64,000 nt of DNA from Paragorgia papillata (taxonomy: Eukaryota; Cnidaria; Anthozoa; Scleralcyonacea; Coralliidae), in the NCBI GenBank assembly GCA_035771165.1, contig JAWNZC010000265.1, forward strand, positions 2,816,001 through 2,880,000, written 5' to 3'. Of the stretch, positions 20,656 to 29,740 are shown piece after piece (the first letter of the stretch is position 1; every line of letters starts with the position of its first letter). The notes beneath the pieces were generated by a model, which worked only from the letters and a program-made list of their open reading frames with translations, was not told the DNA's origin and made no database searches. Both the position numbers and the translations under genes were made by a program.

Positions 20656-22305
20656 TTCGTGCCGCCCCCTAATAAAAACAGTGTATTTTTGGAAGTTGTC
20701 AATTTCAAAGTTGATAGAATATTTACTCCGTTTAAAAAACACGTATCTAGAATTAACTAAAATAGTACAGTTATGAATGAGTATGTGTATCAGTGCATTC
20801 TTGGTTCTGGAATTTGTGTGGTATATGCTTGTCAAATATTATTCTGCTGTTGCTATATGTTGGCTGGTTTACAGTTAATAGCGTTCACTGCACTGAATAT
20901 TTTAAAGTCTTTTAAATAATTAAACAATTTATGTTGAGTGGGCTACAGAAAGCTCAGACAGATTATTTTCGTAGTTATAAAACATGTGTATGTAACGACT
21001 ATGACGATCAATAATATAATCTTAACATCCCGCGACATTCTCACGCGTATCAATAATAGTTAAATTTAATAGCGAATTTTATTTTCCATTGGCAATTGGC
21101 GCTGATGGCTAATGCAGCCGGAGAAGTACGCCTGAGTAGATCCCACTGATTCGAATCAAATGCAATTGTATAAGAAATTCTAATTGATGTCTCGCTCTAG
21201 CCAGTGTCAGACAATTCAGTTTAACACTCGCCGTTTACAGTGAATCACTATAAGTGGGGCCACGTAGCCAACGAAAACCAATCACATTCAAGAACGAAAA
21301 CAAAGAAGTTCAATTTCGGCACCGCGCCAATCAGTAAACAAATGCATGGATTCCTTTCAGTGGGTACTCGTGTTACCGAATTGCGGAAAAAGTTCGTCTT
21401 AATTTGTAATATATAAGAGACCGCTGCTTGTTACTCCAACGACCGAATTCAAAATTCGATATAGAAGGTAAATCTATTTCACCTAAACGTACATGTTTGA
21501 ATGTGTGGCGCTATTTACACCACAAGTGACCGCGACAAATACAAATTTTGTTTCCTTCAGTGTGTTGCTGCTTGAAGATTTTTTACATACAACTATATAA
21601 TAAGGAAGCTGACATCTCCGACAGTCAGTTGCGAGGTCAGTTGACGGACACTAGATCAGCTTACGCATTTTTGCATAAAATTGAGCTCTAAATAGTAAAT
21701 TAAAAAATTATCACGTTTTCCATTTGAATTACCAAAATCGGAATTTTGGTCGTTGGCAACGCTTCCGAACATACTTTTAGGATTATTACTATTAGGCTAT
21801 AAATACCAAATGTAAATATAACAATCAAGATAAAAATTTCCACGGGATTCGGTGTACATAACCCAGTGGAAAATCACTAAAATTCGTTGTTTGAGCCAAT
21901 CTGTCGCATTTATGTTTGGAACACGCATTTATACTACATTAGTCTTTCAAAAGGAACGATGTGGTTTTCAATTGTTTGTATTCTACCACAGTTTACACGG
22001 AATTTTACAATATTGTTTCCAGGCATATACAGAAGCCATAAGGGTTGCAACTCTATAAATAATTATATAAAAAGCTTGGGATCCCTCCGAAAACAATAAC
22101 ACATCAACAACAAATGAACAAAATATAAATACTTTACTGTTCCAATTCATGAACTATACAGATATGTCAGTTTACAGAACATAATCGATCAGAAATTTAG
22201 CAATAAAGTCAAAGATTCGTCGATTACACAACGTATAAACGGCAACAAAAACTGTCAAATGAGAACTCAACGTACATGTTATTCGTACTATAGTCTACAG
22301 AAAAC
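20656..22305. other. Left half of the 6.3-kb element, no ORF
   Basis: No coding region recognised. Subterminal repeat 21211-21345 mirrors the region upstream of the paired-domain gene. Downstream of it lie a TATA-like ATATAAGAGA (21411-21420) and a splice-donor-like TAGAAG|GTAAAT (21468), which could make an untranslated first exon of a plus-strand transcript. Confidence 0.4.
21411..21467 (+). promoter_or_regulatory. TATA box and possible untranslated first exon
   Basis: ATATAAGAGA is followed about 30 bases later by CCAACGACCGAATTC and a consensus-like donor at 21468. By symmetry with the right end of the element this is where a promoter would be expected. Inference only. Confidence 0.3.
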
Positions 22306-23332
22306 TCAATAAGTGAGTCTTCTGTACATATTGCTTGAACTGGTTTGCTTGAAACCACTGTTCATACTTTCTTGAAACGTTACCATGTTCATCCTAAACT
22401 CTTCGACAATCATTGGTAGTCTCCAGTCTTCGGATTCATCCATAGGGACCTTATTGTTCAACGCTTTCTTTAGAGTCATCAGATCCCGATCTAGTATGAT
22501 TCGGTCAGTGCCAGCATATTTCATAGCGTTCTGTTTTTTCAGCCGAGGCCTCATTATTGCAAAAAAGCTATTGCATGCCTTTTCACGAGCAGCTTTGAAG
22601 GACAAAAATTCGTTGCTGGACTTCTCGGCCTTCTTTTCTAAGCTCTTTATTAGACGTTGAAGCTCTGTCATTGCGTTTTTCATTTCTGGATGTTTACTTC
22701 GAAGGTTACAATTACCAATACCAGGACAGATTGGGTTTTTACACTTTCCTTTGTTATGCCCTTTGTTATGGTAAGTGGCAGTTGGAGCATACCTTTGTAC
22801 GTTTTGTCGCCATTTGGTCATACTCGTCTGCTTCCTGTTCCAGTTGCGTATATTGTTGTTTAGCACTCACGATTTGTGCTTGAAGGAACCGCATGTCACT
22901 GGTAAGAGTTTCTTCTTTCTTGGCAAGGAAACCGGTTGGCATTTGACTGGAGTCGTTTGTGCGCACCAGAGTCTGAGATGAGGAAGGTGTTTGTACGAAG
23001 TAGTGGTTCTCCCTTATATGCGTGCAGGCACCCGGCGCTTCCACGACGTCCTTGTGTACTTCGGACAATATGCTTGTCGTTATGGTAGAGGTAGCCGGTC
23101 CTTGAACGGCGTCCTTTGCGGGGAGTTTCTGTATCTCCGTCAAAAGAATTTTCTTATGGGCGTACGAAAGTTTCCTGGGTGAAGGAAAGAATACGTCCAA
23201 GTCAGATCCTTCAACATACTTCAAAGACTCCTTTGTAGTGAAACCCCTTTCTTCAAAATCGTTAGCCAAGTGTCTGAAGTCTAACCCACATGAAATAGAC
23301 GAAAGCCAGCGAGAAATTTCACTGTCTTCCAT
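22306..23332 (-). CDS. SAM-like, coiled-coil, zinc-cluster protein of the element
   Basis: Reads from 23332 down to 22306 with one frame change near 22790. N-terminal ~65 residues look like a SAM-type helical bundle (SEISRWLSSISCGLDFRHLA, then DFEERGFTTKESLKYV and an AHKKILLTEIQKL end). A low-complexity linker follows, then a coiled coil (MRFLQAQIVSAKQQYTQLEQ), then a Cys/His cluster (KVCSNCHLP | HNKGHNKGKCKNPICPGIGNC), then a second helical, lysine-rich region (KNAMTELQRLIKSLEKKAEK). The frame change splits the Cys/His cluster and looks like a one-base deletion, so this copy may be broken. Divergent to the HIRAN gene, 155 bp away. Function unknown; possible scaffold or nucleic-acid-binding partner. 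Confidence 0.65.
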
Positions 23333-23487
23333 TGCGAATTTGTAAATACAATCTGGCAGAAAAAGGCGCGCCCTTTCGATTTAATTATTGACGTCATGCG
23401 GTGGCATTTAGCCAATCAGAAATTTGTATTCCCGCGACTCATGTTGTTTATTTCATATATTCATAAAAGCACTGCACAAGAGCAACA
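23333..23487. promoter_or_regulatory. Divergent promoter between SAM-like and HIRAN genes
   Basis: 155 bp between the two start codons contain TGACGTCA (a CRE-type palindrome, about 23389), GCCAATCAG (a CCAAT box, about 23411) and a TATA-like CATAAAAG (about 23461) on the HIRAN side. Placement suggests co-expression of the pair. Confidence 0.6.
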
Positions 23488-24048
23488 ATGGCCAAGATTT
23501 GTGTTGAAAATGCTGTCGTGAAAGGACACCATGCCTATTTATTTGAAACCCACATCGGGGATATTTACGACTGTTTTCCAGAGGTAAATAACGCACACGA
23601 TCCCCATGCGGTAATCGTAAAGAACGGGCGAGACGTAGTTGGACATCTTCCCATTGGTTTTGCTGATCATATTCACATTCTTTTTATGGAACTAAAAGAA
23701 AACGTAACCGTACTTTGGTAGGTTTGTGGTGTTTACATTGTTACTTAGATTCTCCGGGGATTTTTTGAAAATATTTGCGAAACTAAAATAATATATATTT
23801 TAATATAATTATACGCCAACATAATTCCTGGTTCTATGCCTTTTTATTTACGCTTTAGTGAGATCACCGGGTTTCCCACGCCAAGCCGAAGACCTTGGCC
23901 ATTTATCTGGAATAAGGGAGGTGGGGTTGTCATGCCTTGTCGATACATCTTTTTATGCGAAAAGGAACGTATAGCATCGGTGGGCCTCCGATTACATTTA
24001 TCACTGGAATTCATTCCTGAAGGCTTCATTTCTCAAGATGATGTATGA
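23488..24048 (+). CDS. HIRAN-domain protein, two exons
   Basis: Exon 1 23488-23718 (ATG in AACAATGG context) ends TTTG|GTAGGT; exon 2 starts after TACGCTTTAG at about 23859 and ends at the stop 24046-24048. The two halves join in frame, giving about 140 residues. HIRAN-type signature: a hydrophobic start (NAVVKGHHAYLFETHIGD), EVNNAHDPHAVIVKNGRDVV and GHLPIGFADHI, i.e. the N-x-HD-x-x-A-V...VGHLP pattern. Family knowledge: HIRAN domains bind DNA ends or 3'-OH termini in remodelers such as HLTF, and standalone copies are known in mobile and conflict contexts. Complete and intact here. A role in element mobility or DNA-end handling is inference. Confidence 0.7.
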
Positions 24049-24059
24049 AAAGTTGGACG

Positions 24060-24829
24060 AACTTCGCCGCACAAATGATTGGTGTTTACAAACTATTCTG
24101 CCATGTAAACATAACTATATTTCTCGTCCAAACGTAAGACACGACTCTCTTTTATAAATTATACCCTCGCCTCAATGGTGCAAAACTTCATTAGCGCCAG
24201 ATAACGACGTAAAACATATATATATATAATTACATAAAATAGATTGCCAATAATATAATTTATATTATCTCACATGTGTGATTATTCATGACTGAGTTTC
24301 CTGCCCAATATTTGTGTGGCAATGGGAATATTTTTTATATAATAATAAACAGAACAATAAACGGACGCTTCGAAACTATGAATTCCGGCTATTTCGAGCA
24401 TTGAACAGGATAGCTCACTAATCGAGGGGGTGTATCACTCCAAAAAATCTCGTACACCTTTAAAAATCGGAAATCTCAAAAAATCCGAAAAAATCTCAAA
24501 AAATCTCAGAAAATCACCAAAAATCTCAAAAAATTGTAAAAAATCCAAAAAAAAATCTCAAAAATTCCCCCAAAATCAAAAAAAAATCCCACGGGATTTT
24601 GAAAATCCAAAAAATCTCGTGCACTTTTTCTGGAGTGATACACCCCTCGTCACTAATGAGATATCGTGGTCAACATGCACTCGAGATAAATCTCGTACTT
24701 CCGTACATGTTTGTTTTAATTTATTCTCTGATACGATTGCCTTTTATATCATCTGTCAAAATGAACTTTATAGTTTATTTGTTATAAATCTATTCATTGA
24801 AAGTTGGATATAAATAAAGAATAGTAATT
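24060..24829. other. AT-rich spacer, no gene
   Basis: Contains a tract of repeated CAAAAAATCTCA-like units (24440-24620, bounded by inverted TGTATCACTCCA / TGGAGTGATACACC at 24430 and 24633), i.e. a short inverted-repeat element of about 220 bp with a degenerate AAAATC interior. Nothing else seen. Confidence 0.55.
24430..24650. repeat. Short inverted-repeat element with AAAATC-rich interior
   Basis: Ends GAGGGGGTGTATCACTCCAA and TGGAGTGATACACCCCTC are inverted; the inside is a degenerate run of AAAAATCTC units. MITE-like. Confidence 0.75.
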
Positions 24830-24951
24830 TTATTGCTCCTTATCAGACAAGCATTTAACAATTCTATTATCATGTTGGACACTTGGTTTCATTAGTTTTT
24901 CCGTTTCAATGTAGTCAATGACATCGGGCGTCAACTTATGCCTTGGGTAAG
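24830..24951 (-). pseudogene. Pax-like gene, 3' fragment after the insertion
   Basis: On the minus strand the frame after the nested element reads YPRHKLTPDVIDYIETEK then LMKPS and about 16 more codons to a stop at 24830-24832, overlapped by AATAAA. The IDYIETEKLMKPS segment resembles the start of the second (RED) helix set of paired domains. Same gene as 26086-26305. Confidence 0.6.
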
Positions 24952-26078
24952 CAAGGGAGCACGCCAGACTGACCTGTGTTTCTTCTTCTTTGACTTTGTA
25001 CGGAGTTCCTTCATTTATATTCAGCCATTTTGAATAATGCGGTATATATCATTAGCGTATCGTAGGCGCGGGTTACGGCGCCGAAGGAAACCCGAGGCCC
25101 GAGCGTTTACGAGGGCGGAGAAAGGAGGGAAGAGAAAAGGAGGGGAGTGAAACAACCGTCACGTGAAGGAGTATTGACCAATGGCGATGCGTTATTTGGG
25201 TTTTGAAATGTAGCTATGCTCGTAGCCGGTAGCCCTTGATCTGTCAACAATCAATTAGGTTGTTCGCGCGAGGTAAGTTTAACAAACGTTTATAAGTTGC
25301 CAGCAGTTACAACCCATGATCCAACCGTCCCAGCGTTTCTGCAATATTCCTCAATTCCTGTCTAGTAAACACTTTTTAATAAAACATATAAATCGCTAGC
25401 CAACAGCGAACCACTTGCAAAGACATAGTCAGAGAAAGAATATACTGTTCGAATGCTGTATTTAAATTACATCGTCTAAGTAAAGTTCAAAATTCAAAGA
25501 ACTTAAGAAACACGTCGTAAAATTGTAACATTATTTAATTTACTCACATATCAACTGAAATCCGCCTTCGATCTACTGATAGTATTAGTTTGTTTATGTA
25601 CTGCCGAAACATAGAACGTAGATGTCTCACGTTTCGAGCGATTGGAGCCAAGGCCCTTTAATATAAAGTCAAAATGTTAGACATTACGTTTCATGTTTCG
25701 GCAGTACACCAACCTTGCTATATTTCGACTTGCATTTCAACACTGCCCTCGCAGCAGGCTGCTTTTATTTCACTATTTCATTTTGGATGGATAGTGACAT
25801 CATACATGTATATCGACCATAATTAGAAATGTTCCTAGCAACGGAAATGTTCCTAGCAACGGTCAACCAGCATCATCTTACAAAATCTCTGGCGTTTCAC
25901 TCCCCTTCTATTTATCTTCCTTCCTATTTAATTTTCGTAACGCGCTCGGGTTTCCTTCGGCGCCGTAACCCGCGCCTGCGATACGCTAATGATATATACC
26001 GCATTATTCAAAATGGCTGAATATAAATGAAATAACTCCGAACAAAGAAGAAACAGGTCAGTCTGGCGTGCTCCCTTG
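24952..26078. mobile_element. 1.1-kb foldback-like element splitting the paired-domain gene
   Basis: Ends CAAGGGAGCACGCCAGACTG and its complement; inverted homology extends ~150 bp inward (to GGTTACGGCGCCGAAGGAAA on the left and its complement at about 25950). GGGTAAG is repeated on both sides (24945-24951 and 26079-26085), a 7-8-bp target duplication. The interior carries no gene; 25595-25790 is a copy of the GTTTCGAGCG repeat family. Confidence 0.8.
25595..25790. repeat. GTTTCGAGCG repeat family, copy with palindrome
   Basis: ACTGCCGAAACATAGAACGT and ACGTTTCATGTTTCGGCAGT are inverted arms around CGTTTCGAGCGATTGGAGCC. The downstream part (TTTCAACACTGCC..CGCAGCA..GCT..CTTTTATTTCACTAT) matches 44310-44350 and, inverted, 34835-34870. 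Confidence 0.65.
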
Positions 26079-26085
26079 GGGTAAG

Positions 26086-26305
26086 CTGATTTGGGAGGTG
26101 GAATGGTTGAATTTGTGCAATCGTAGTCGCGAAGAACATTCTGGACAAAGTGGCGACTTTTTCTCATTGACCGAGCAATTTGCCGTTGTGAACAATTCTC
26201 ATGATTTAAGTCCAAAACTCTTTCACGAATGAACGGTGGCAATCTTTGCCCTCTCACGTATAATCCACCGCTCTTGTTGATACCGAGGTTTGTAAATGGC
26301 AGCAT
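26086..26305 (-). pseudogene. Pax-like paired-domain gene, 5' part
   Basis: From ATG at 26305: TNLGINKSGGLYVRGQRLPP, IRERVLDLNHENCSQRQIAR and SMRKSRHFVQNVLRDYDCTN match the N-terminal (PAI) subdomain of paired domains: beta hairpin, then helix-turn-helix ending in a recognition helix. Family knowledge: Pax DNA-binding domains are related to transposase HTH regions. The open frame continues to 25928, but codons beyond 26085 belong to the inserted element. Its upstream region (26380-26520) is the subterminal repeat of the host element, which probably supplies the promoter. Confidence 0.7.
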
Positions 26306-26876
26306 GGTATATTCAAATAATTACGATTTAATTTCCCGTCGATTACTAATATTTCGTTGAAGTATATTCAAATTCCACGCTTCCTAAACTGGCATTGTTT
26401 TCTGCGTCGTGTGGATTGGCTAATGTACCGCCTATTGAAATTCTTTTATTTTCGTTCTGTAATGTGATTGGTTAGTATTGTCTGAGCGGCCCCACTTAGG
26501 TAGACGCACTGTAAGCCGAAGGGGCCACGTCTTGCGTGAAAATCTTACCGTAATTAACAGTTGGGAAACCAGCGAATAAACATTTTCCTTCGGATGCACA
26601 TGCAGCTGCCTTATGGCCACTCTCTTCTCAATCTCAGTTTATTTTGAACTCGTTTCCTTCTACTATGCAAGGCACATTTTCGCAACGCTCTTCGAACTCT
26701 TCGCCAACGTCTGCAGTGGAAATTCAAACTCTCTTTGATTGATAGGTCATTAGTGTGTCAACCAATAGATTGCGAGCGTTCGTCGGCGAACGCTATAAAA
26801 CGAAAAATAACAATGGGCGACTGCAGGCGCTCCTTTCACTGTCCGTCCCAATCCCCAGCGCCGGCTACGCAGGCTA

Positions 26877-28106
26877 GTTTACACCATGTTGCTTTTTCAA
26901 AAATTTCAAAAAAGAATATGGTGTACACCTATAAAGTTTTTATCAAATATGAGAATACTATACTTTATAAACATTTTCCAGCTAACAGGGGATAAAGGGT
27001 GTATTGCATTTAATAACAACGATTCCTAATACCTGCGACAGACATGCAGTTATTGTCTAGTTTTAACTTTTAATGTTCTGTTATTTTTTATAATTCATAT
27101 TCTTCGTATTAATACATATTGCGATAACATAATCTGAAAATATAAGCGCTTTGTAAACGTAAGATCCGAGTAGAAATCACAACAGACCCCTTTTCAGATG
27201 TTCAAAATCCAACTGAGCTGATTTGAATACACAGTGGAAGCATGTTAGTTATACGATTATACAGTTTCAAGGGAACTACATTGAGTTTCTGGTCAGATAA
27301 CGTTTGCCAGAAATGGCAGAATAGTTCCGAATAGTTTGGAAACAACGCTTGTTGTTTGTTGTAAATAAACAATATGCTTATATACACAAGTGACCTGCAA
27401 TTTGCAAATGCAGATCCTAGTAAAAAAAAGTTGGCATTTACTACTAGTGGTTTTACATATTTTTTGCTGCAAGAGTATACAAAAATTTTATTGTTTAATG
27501 GTTTCTGTTAAGGTCGATGTACAGGATACGATTGTCATTCTGGCGTATACATCGTCGTGTATGAAAGTAGTACTGGTGTGTGCAATTGTTTGTACGCCAC
27601 ACAATTCTTGTTTATGATTCGATGGTGAATGTTGGAAACGCGTGTACAGTTTGATCACATAATACCAAAATGACAATCGTATACGACAAAGCGTATCGTG
27701 TAGATGGGCCTTTAAACATTTAATTAATTACTAAACGAGTACTGATTTTTCTAACGTTTCAACGTTTGACTGTAAAAGCCCTATTAAAAAAAACTCACTC
27801 GTTTGAATTAATCTCGACTTGTACGATAAACCATACCATTACTTACACATAAAGTAAGCTTTTAATGCGCAATATTTTTGTGCACTGCGTCAAATTTTAT
27901 TATTGTAATGGATATCTGAAAGCATAAAAAAGATTAACAGATAACGAAAACGCGCTTTGCACTGTTGTGAAAATATTTAATTTAAAACTTTTTTTCTGCA
28001 TTTTGTGTATGTTTTTGCTTGTTTTTGGTTTATTTTGTTTAGCATAGTTTTTTAAGTACAATTCTAGGACAATTATCATGATCGATATCATTGCATGTCA
28101 TTGCAG
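26877..28106. other. Intron, right of the 6.3-kb element
   Basis: No exon recognised. 27508-27718 is a short inverted-repeat element; the rest is AT-rich sequence without recognisable content. Confidence 0.5.
27508..27718. mobile_element. MITE-like inverted repeat
   Basis: Left TTAAGGTCGATGTACAGGAT..ACGATTGTCATTCTGG and right ATGACAATCGTATACGACAA..GTGTAGATGGGCCTTTAA are inverted, about 45-bp arms. TTAA sits at both edges. Confidence 0.6.
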
Positions 28107-28259
28107 CCTTAACAAGTGAAGATGATGTTGAAGGTGACGATGATGGTGAAAGTGAAGATGATGTTGGAAGTGACGATGATGGTGAAAGTGAAGACGATGG
28201 TGAAAGTGACGACAATGGTGAAAGTGACGAAGATATGAGCGATATCAGTAGTGACGATG
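28107..28259 (+). CDS. Protease gene, acidic exon
   Basis: Acceptor ATGTCATTGCAG|CC, donor GATG|GTAATA; phase 1 in, phase 1 out. About 50 residues of imperfect repeats of the type GESEDDVGSDDD, almost all D/E/S/G: an unstructured, strongly negative linker. The DNA is an imperfect repeat of GATGGTGAAAGTGAAGA, so length variation between individuals is expected. Confidence 0.7.
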
Positions 28260-28325
28260 GTAATATTTAAATTTAAGTCAAAATATTTAGCTTTGTGAGT
28301 TTTTTATGCAGACTTTTGCATGAAG

Positions 28326-28445
28326 GAAATAACTTTGATATTTTTACCTGTTTCGAGAAAGATACGAAAAGCCAAAGTGATTTGGAAGAATCTGATACAA
28401 ATAAAGGTCCTACTGTTTCAACACTAGCTTCAAAAGAAACGAAAG
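28326..28445 (+). CDS. Protease gene, internal exon 4
   Basis: The frame NNFDIFTCFEKDTKSQSDLE ends ACGAAAG|GTATGA (phase 1), joining the next exon in frame. The 5' border is less certain: the better-looking acceptor TTTTTTATGCAG at 28311 gives the wrong phase, while GCATGAAG at 28325 keeps the frame. Alternative splicing or a small error upstream would also explain this. Confidence 0.55.
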
Positions 28446-28599
28446 GTATGAAAAATAGTTATGGAACGTTGCAGGTTGTTTCAATAGTTCTTTGTCATAT
28501 ATAATACTTAGTTTTTAAAAACAATGTGCATTATATCACTCAAACTGGGTTAATGCCAACAATCTGCCTTTGAACCATGGCAAGAGTAAAATGCATCAA

Positions 28600-28700
28600 C
28601 TCATTCCTGTCCGAGGCTTCCCCAGAGGTGAATAAAATCGTCTGGCGTTAGCCAGAATAAAATACTAAAGACCAATTCGGACAGGAAAGAGTTAGAGCCA
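28600..28700. repeat. Short interspersed repeat (AAAATCGTCTGGCGTTAGCC family)
   Basis: CTCATTCCTGTCCGAGGCTT..GAGTTAG ends are inverted, with AAAATCGTCTGGCGTTAGCC inside. Related pieces lie at 45960-46060, 50145-50220 and 54860-54920. Confidence 0.6.
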
Positions 28701-28842
28701 AATTGTCCGAGGGAGATCGTCGCTTTACTATCACTTGTATCAATCTTGAAGAGACTGCACGAAGCTTGGTTTCTATTACATGTAAATCCCAAGAATCGCA
28801 TGACGAGAATCGCATAAATCGTTGTGCAACAGTCGTCGCGAC

Positions 28843-28878
28843 TTGCCTGCCTGGCTGCCTGCCTGGCTGCCTGCCTGG

Positions 28879-28913
<35 letters not shown>

Positions 28914-28916
28914 GCT

Positions 28917-29013
<97 letters not shown>

Positions 29014-29014
29014 A
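28843..29014. repeat. (TGCC/TGGC)n microsatellite
   Basis: About forty tetranucleotide units, CTGCCTGG-type on the left, pure CTGG on the right. Period four keeps several frames open on both strands; none is a gene. It lies in an intron. Confidence 0.95.
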
Positions 29015-29111
29015 TTGGTCTGTTTCTGTCTATCTTTAGTAAATTATTTATCTTGCTTTTTAAAAACATTGGTGGAATTGATTCCATTTTTTTTCTTTCT
29101 ATTCTTTTAAG

Positions 29112-29190
29112 GAGATTTGTCTTGGTTTAGAACGACACTTTATGATGAGAATTTTGATTTAAAAGATAAGCACGTAGAATTCTTATCCAG
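29112..29190 (+). CDS. Protease gene, internal exon 5
   Basis: Acceptor CTATTCTTTTAAG|GA, donor TCCAG|GTAATG; phase 1 in, phase 2 out. Codes DLSWFRTTLYDENFDLKDKH plus five residues. It completes an AGG codon with the first base of the terminal exon. Confidence 0.7.
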
Positions 29191-29740
29191 GTAATGGACT
29201 TTGAGTACTTAAAATGATATCTTTGTGAAACCGACCGGTGATTTTCCAGTAAACTTCTTTTATAGTTTGACTATAAACTGGCATTACCTCACTATACGAA
29301 GGAAGATATTCGCAATTTTCGTTTGTGAAATTTCCTTCGTGTTTTAGCAGTTCTTGTTGCTTACGCTGATTGACCGGCAAAAGGGCGTGAAACGACGTGG
29401 AAATATTAAAGTTTTGAAATGACGCAAATTCAATCGAACTTAAATCAAGGACAATTTATTAAATATCTATTTAAAACATTTTCTGTGTTTCCATCCAAAG
29501 CTCCACAACTCACAAGTGTTTCAATAACTGTTTGGGGACACAGACAAAATGTTTTCTATGTCTTCTATAAAATAACCTGTTGTAAATGGGTAAAATGTGA
29601 AAGCATTGTTCCTATATTAATTCTAAAAATGGCATAAATTTTGTCGTGTTGAACACGGAATGTATCTATGTACTGTTGTATGTATGGATGCACGGAGAGA
29701 TAAAGTGGAGTATTTTGTTTTGCCTTTTTTGAAATTTTAG

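Larger units (their letters stand above)
20590..26876. mobile_element. 6.3-kb Mutator-like inverted-repeat element with three genes
   Basis: 6287 bp. Terminal inverted repeats of ~65 bp begin TAGCCTGCGTAGCCGGCGCT (left) and end with the complement at 26876. The 9-mer GTTTACACC flanks both sides (20581-20589, 26877-26885). Diverged subterminal inverted repeats continue inward: TAAGTGGGGCC ... CCAATCACATT at 21254-21290 and the inverted counterpart at 26458-26500. Cargo: SAM-like gene (minus, 22306-23332), HIRAN gene (plus, 23488-24048), Pax-like paired-domain gene (minus, 24830-26305, interrupted). No DDE transposase was recognised, so it may be non-autonomous or use an unfamiliar enzyme. It sits in the intron of the protease gene. 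Confidence 0.85.

Noticed and set aside
25928..26085. Continuation of the paired-domain frame to 25928
   Set aside because: These codons lie in the terminal repeat of the inserted element.
28703..29130. Four overlapping 71-135-codon frames on both strands
   Set aside because: They are translations of the TGCC/TGGC microsatellite plus flanks.
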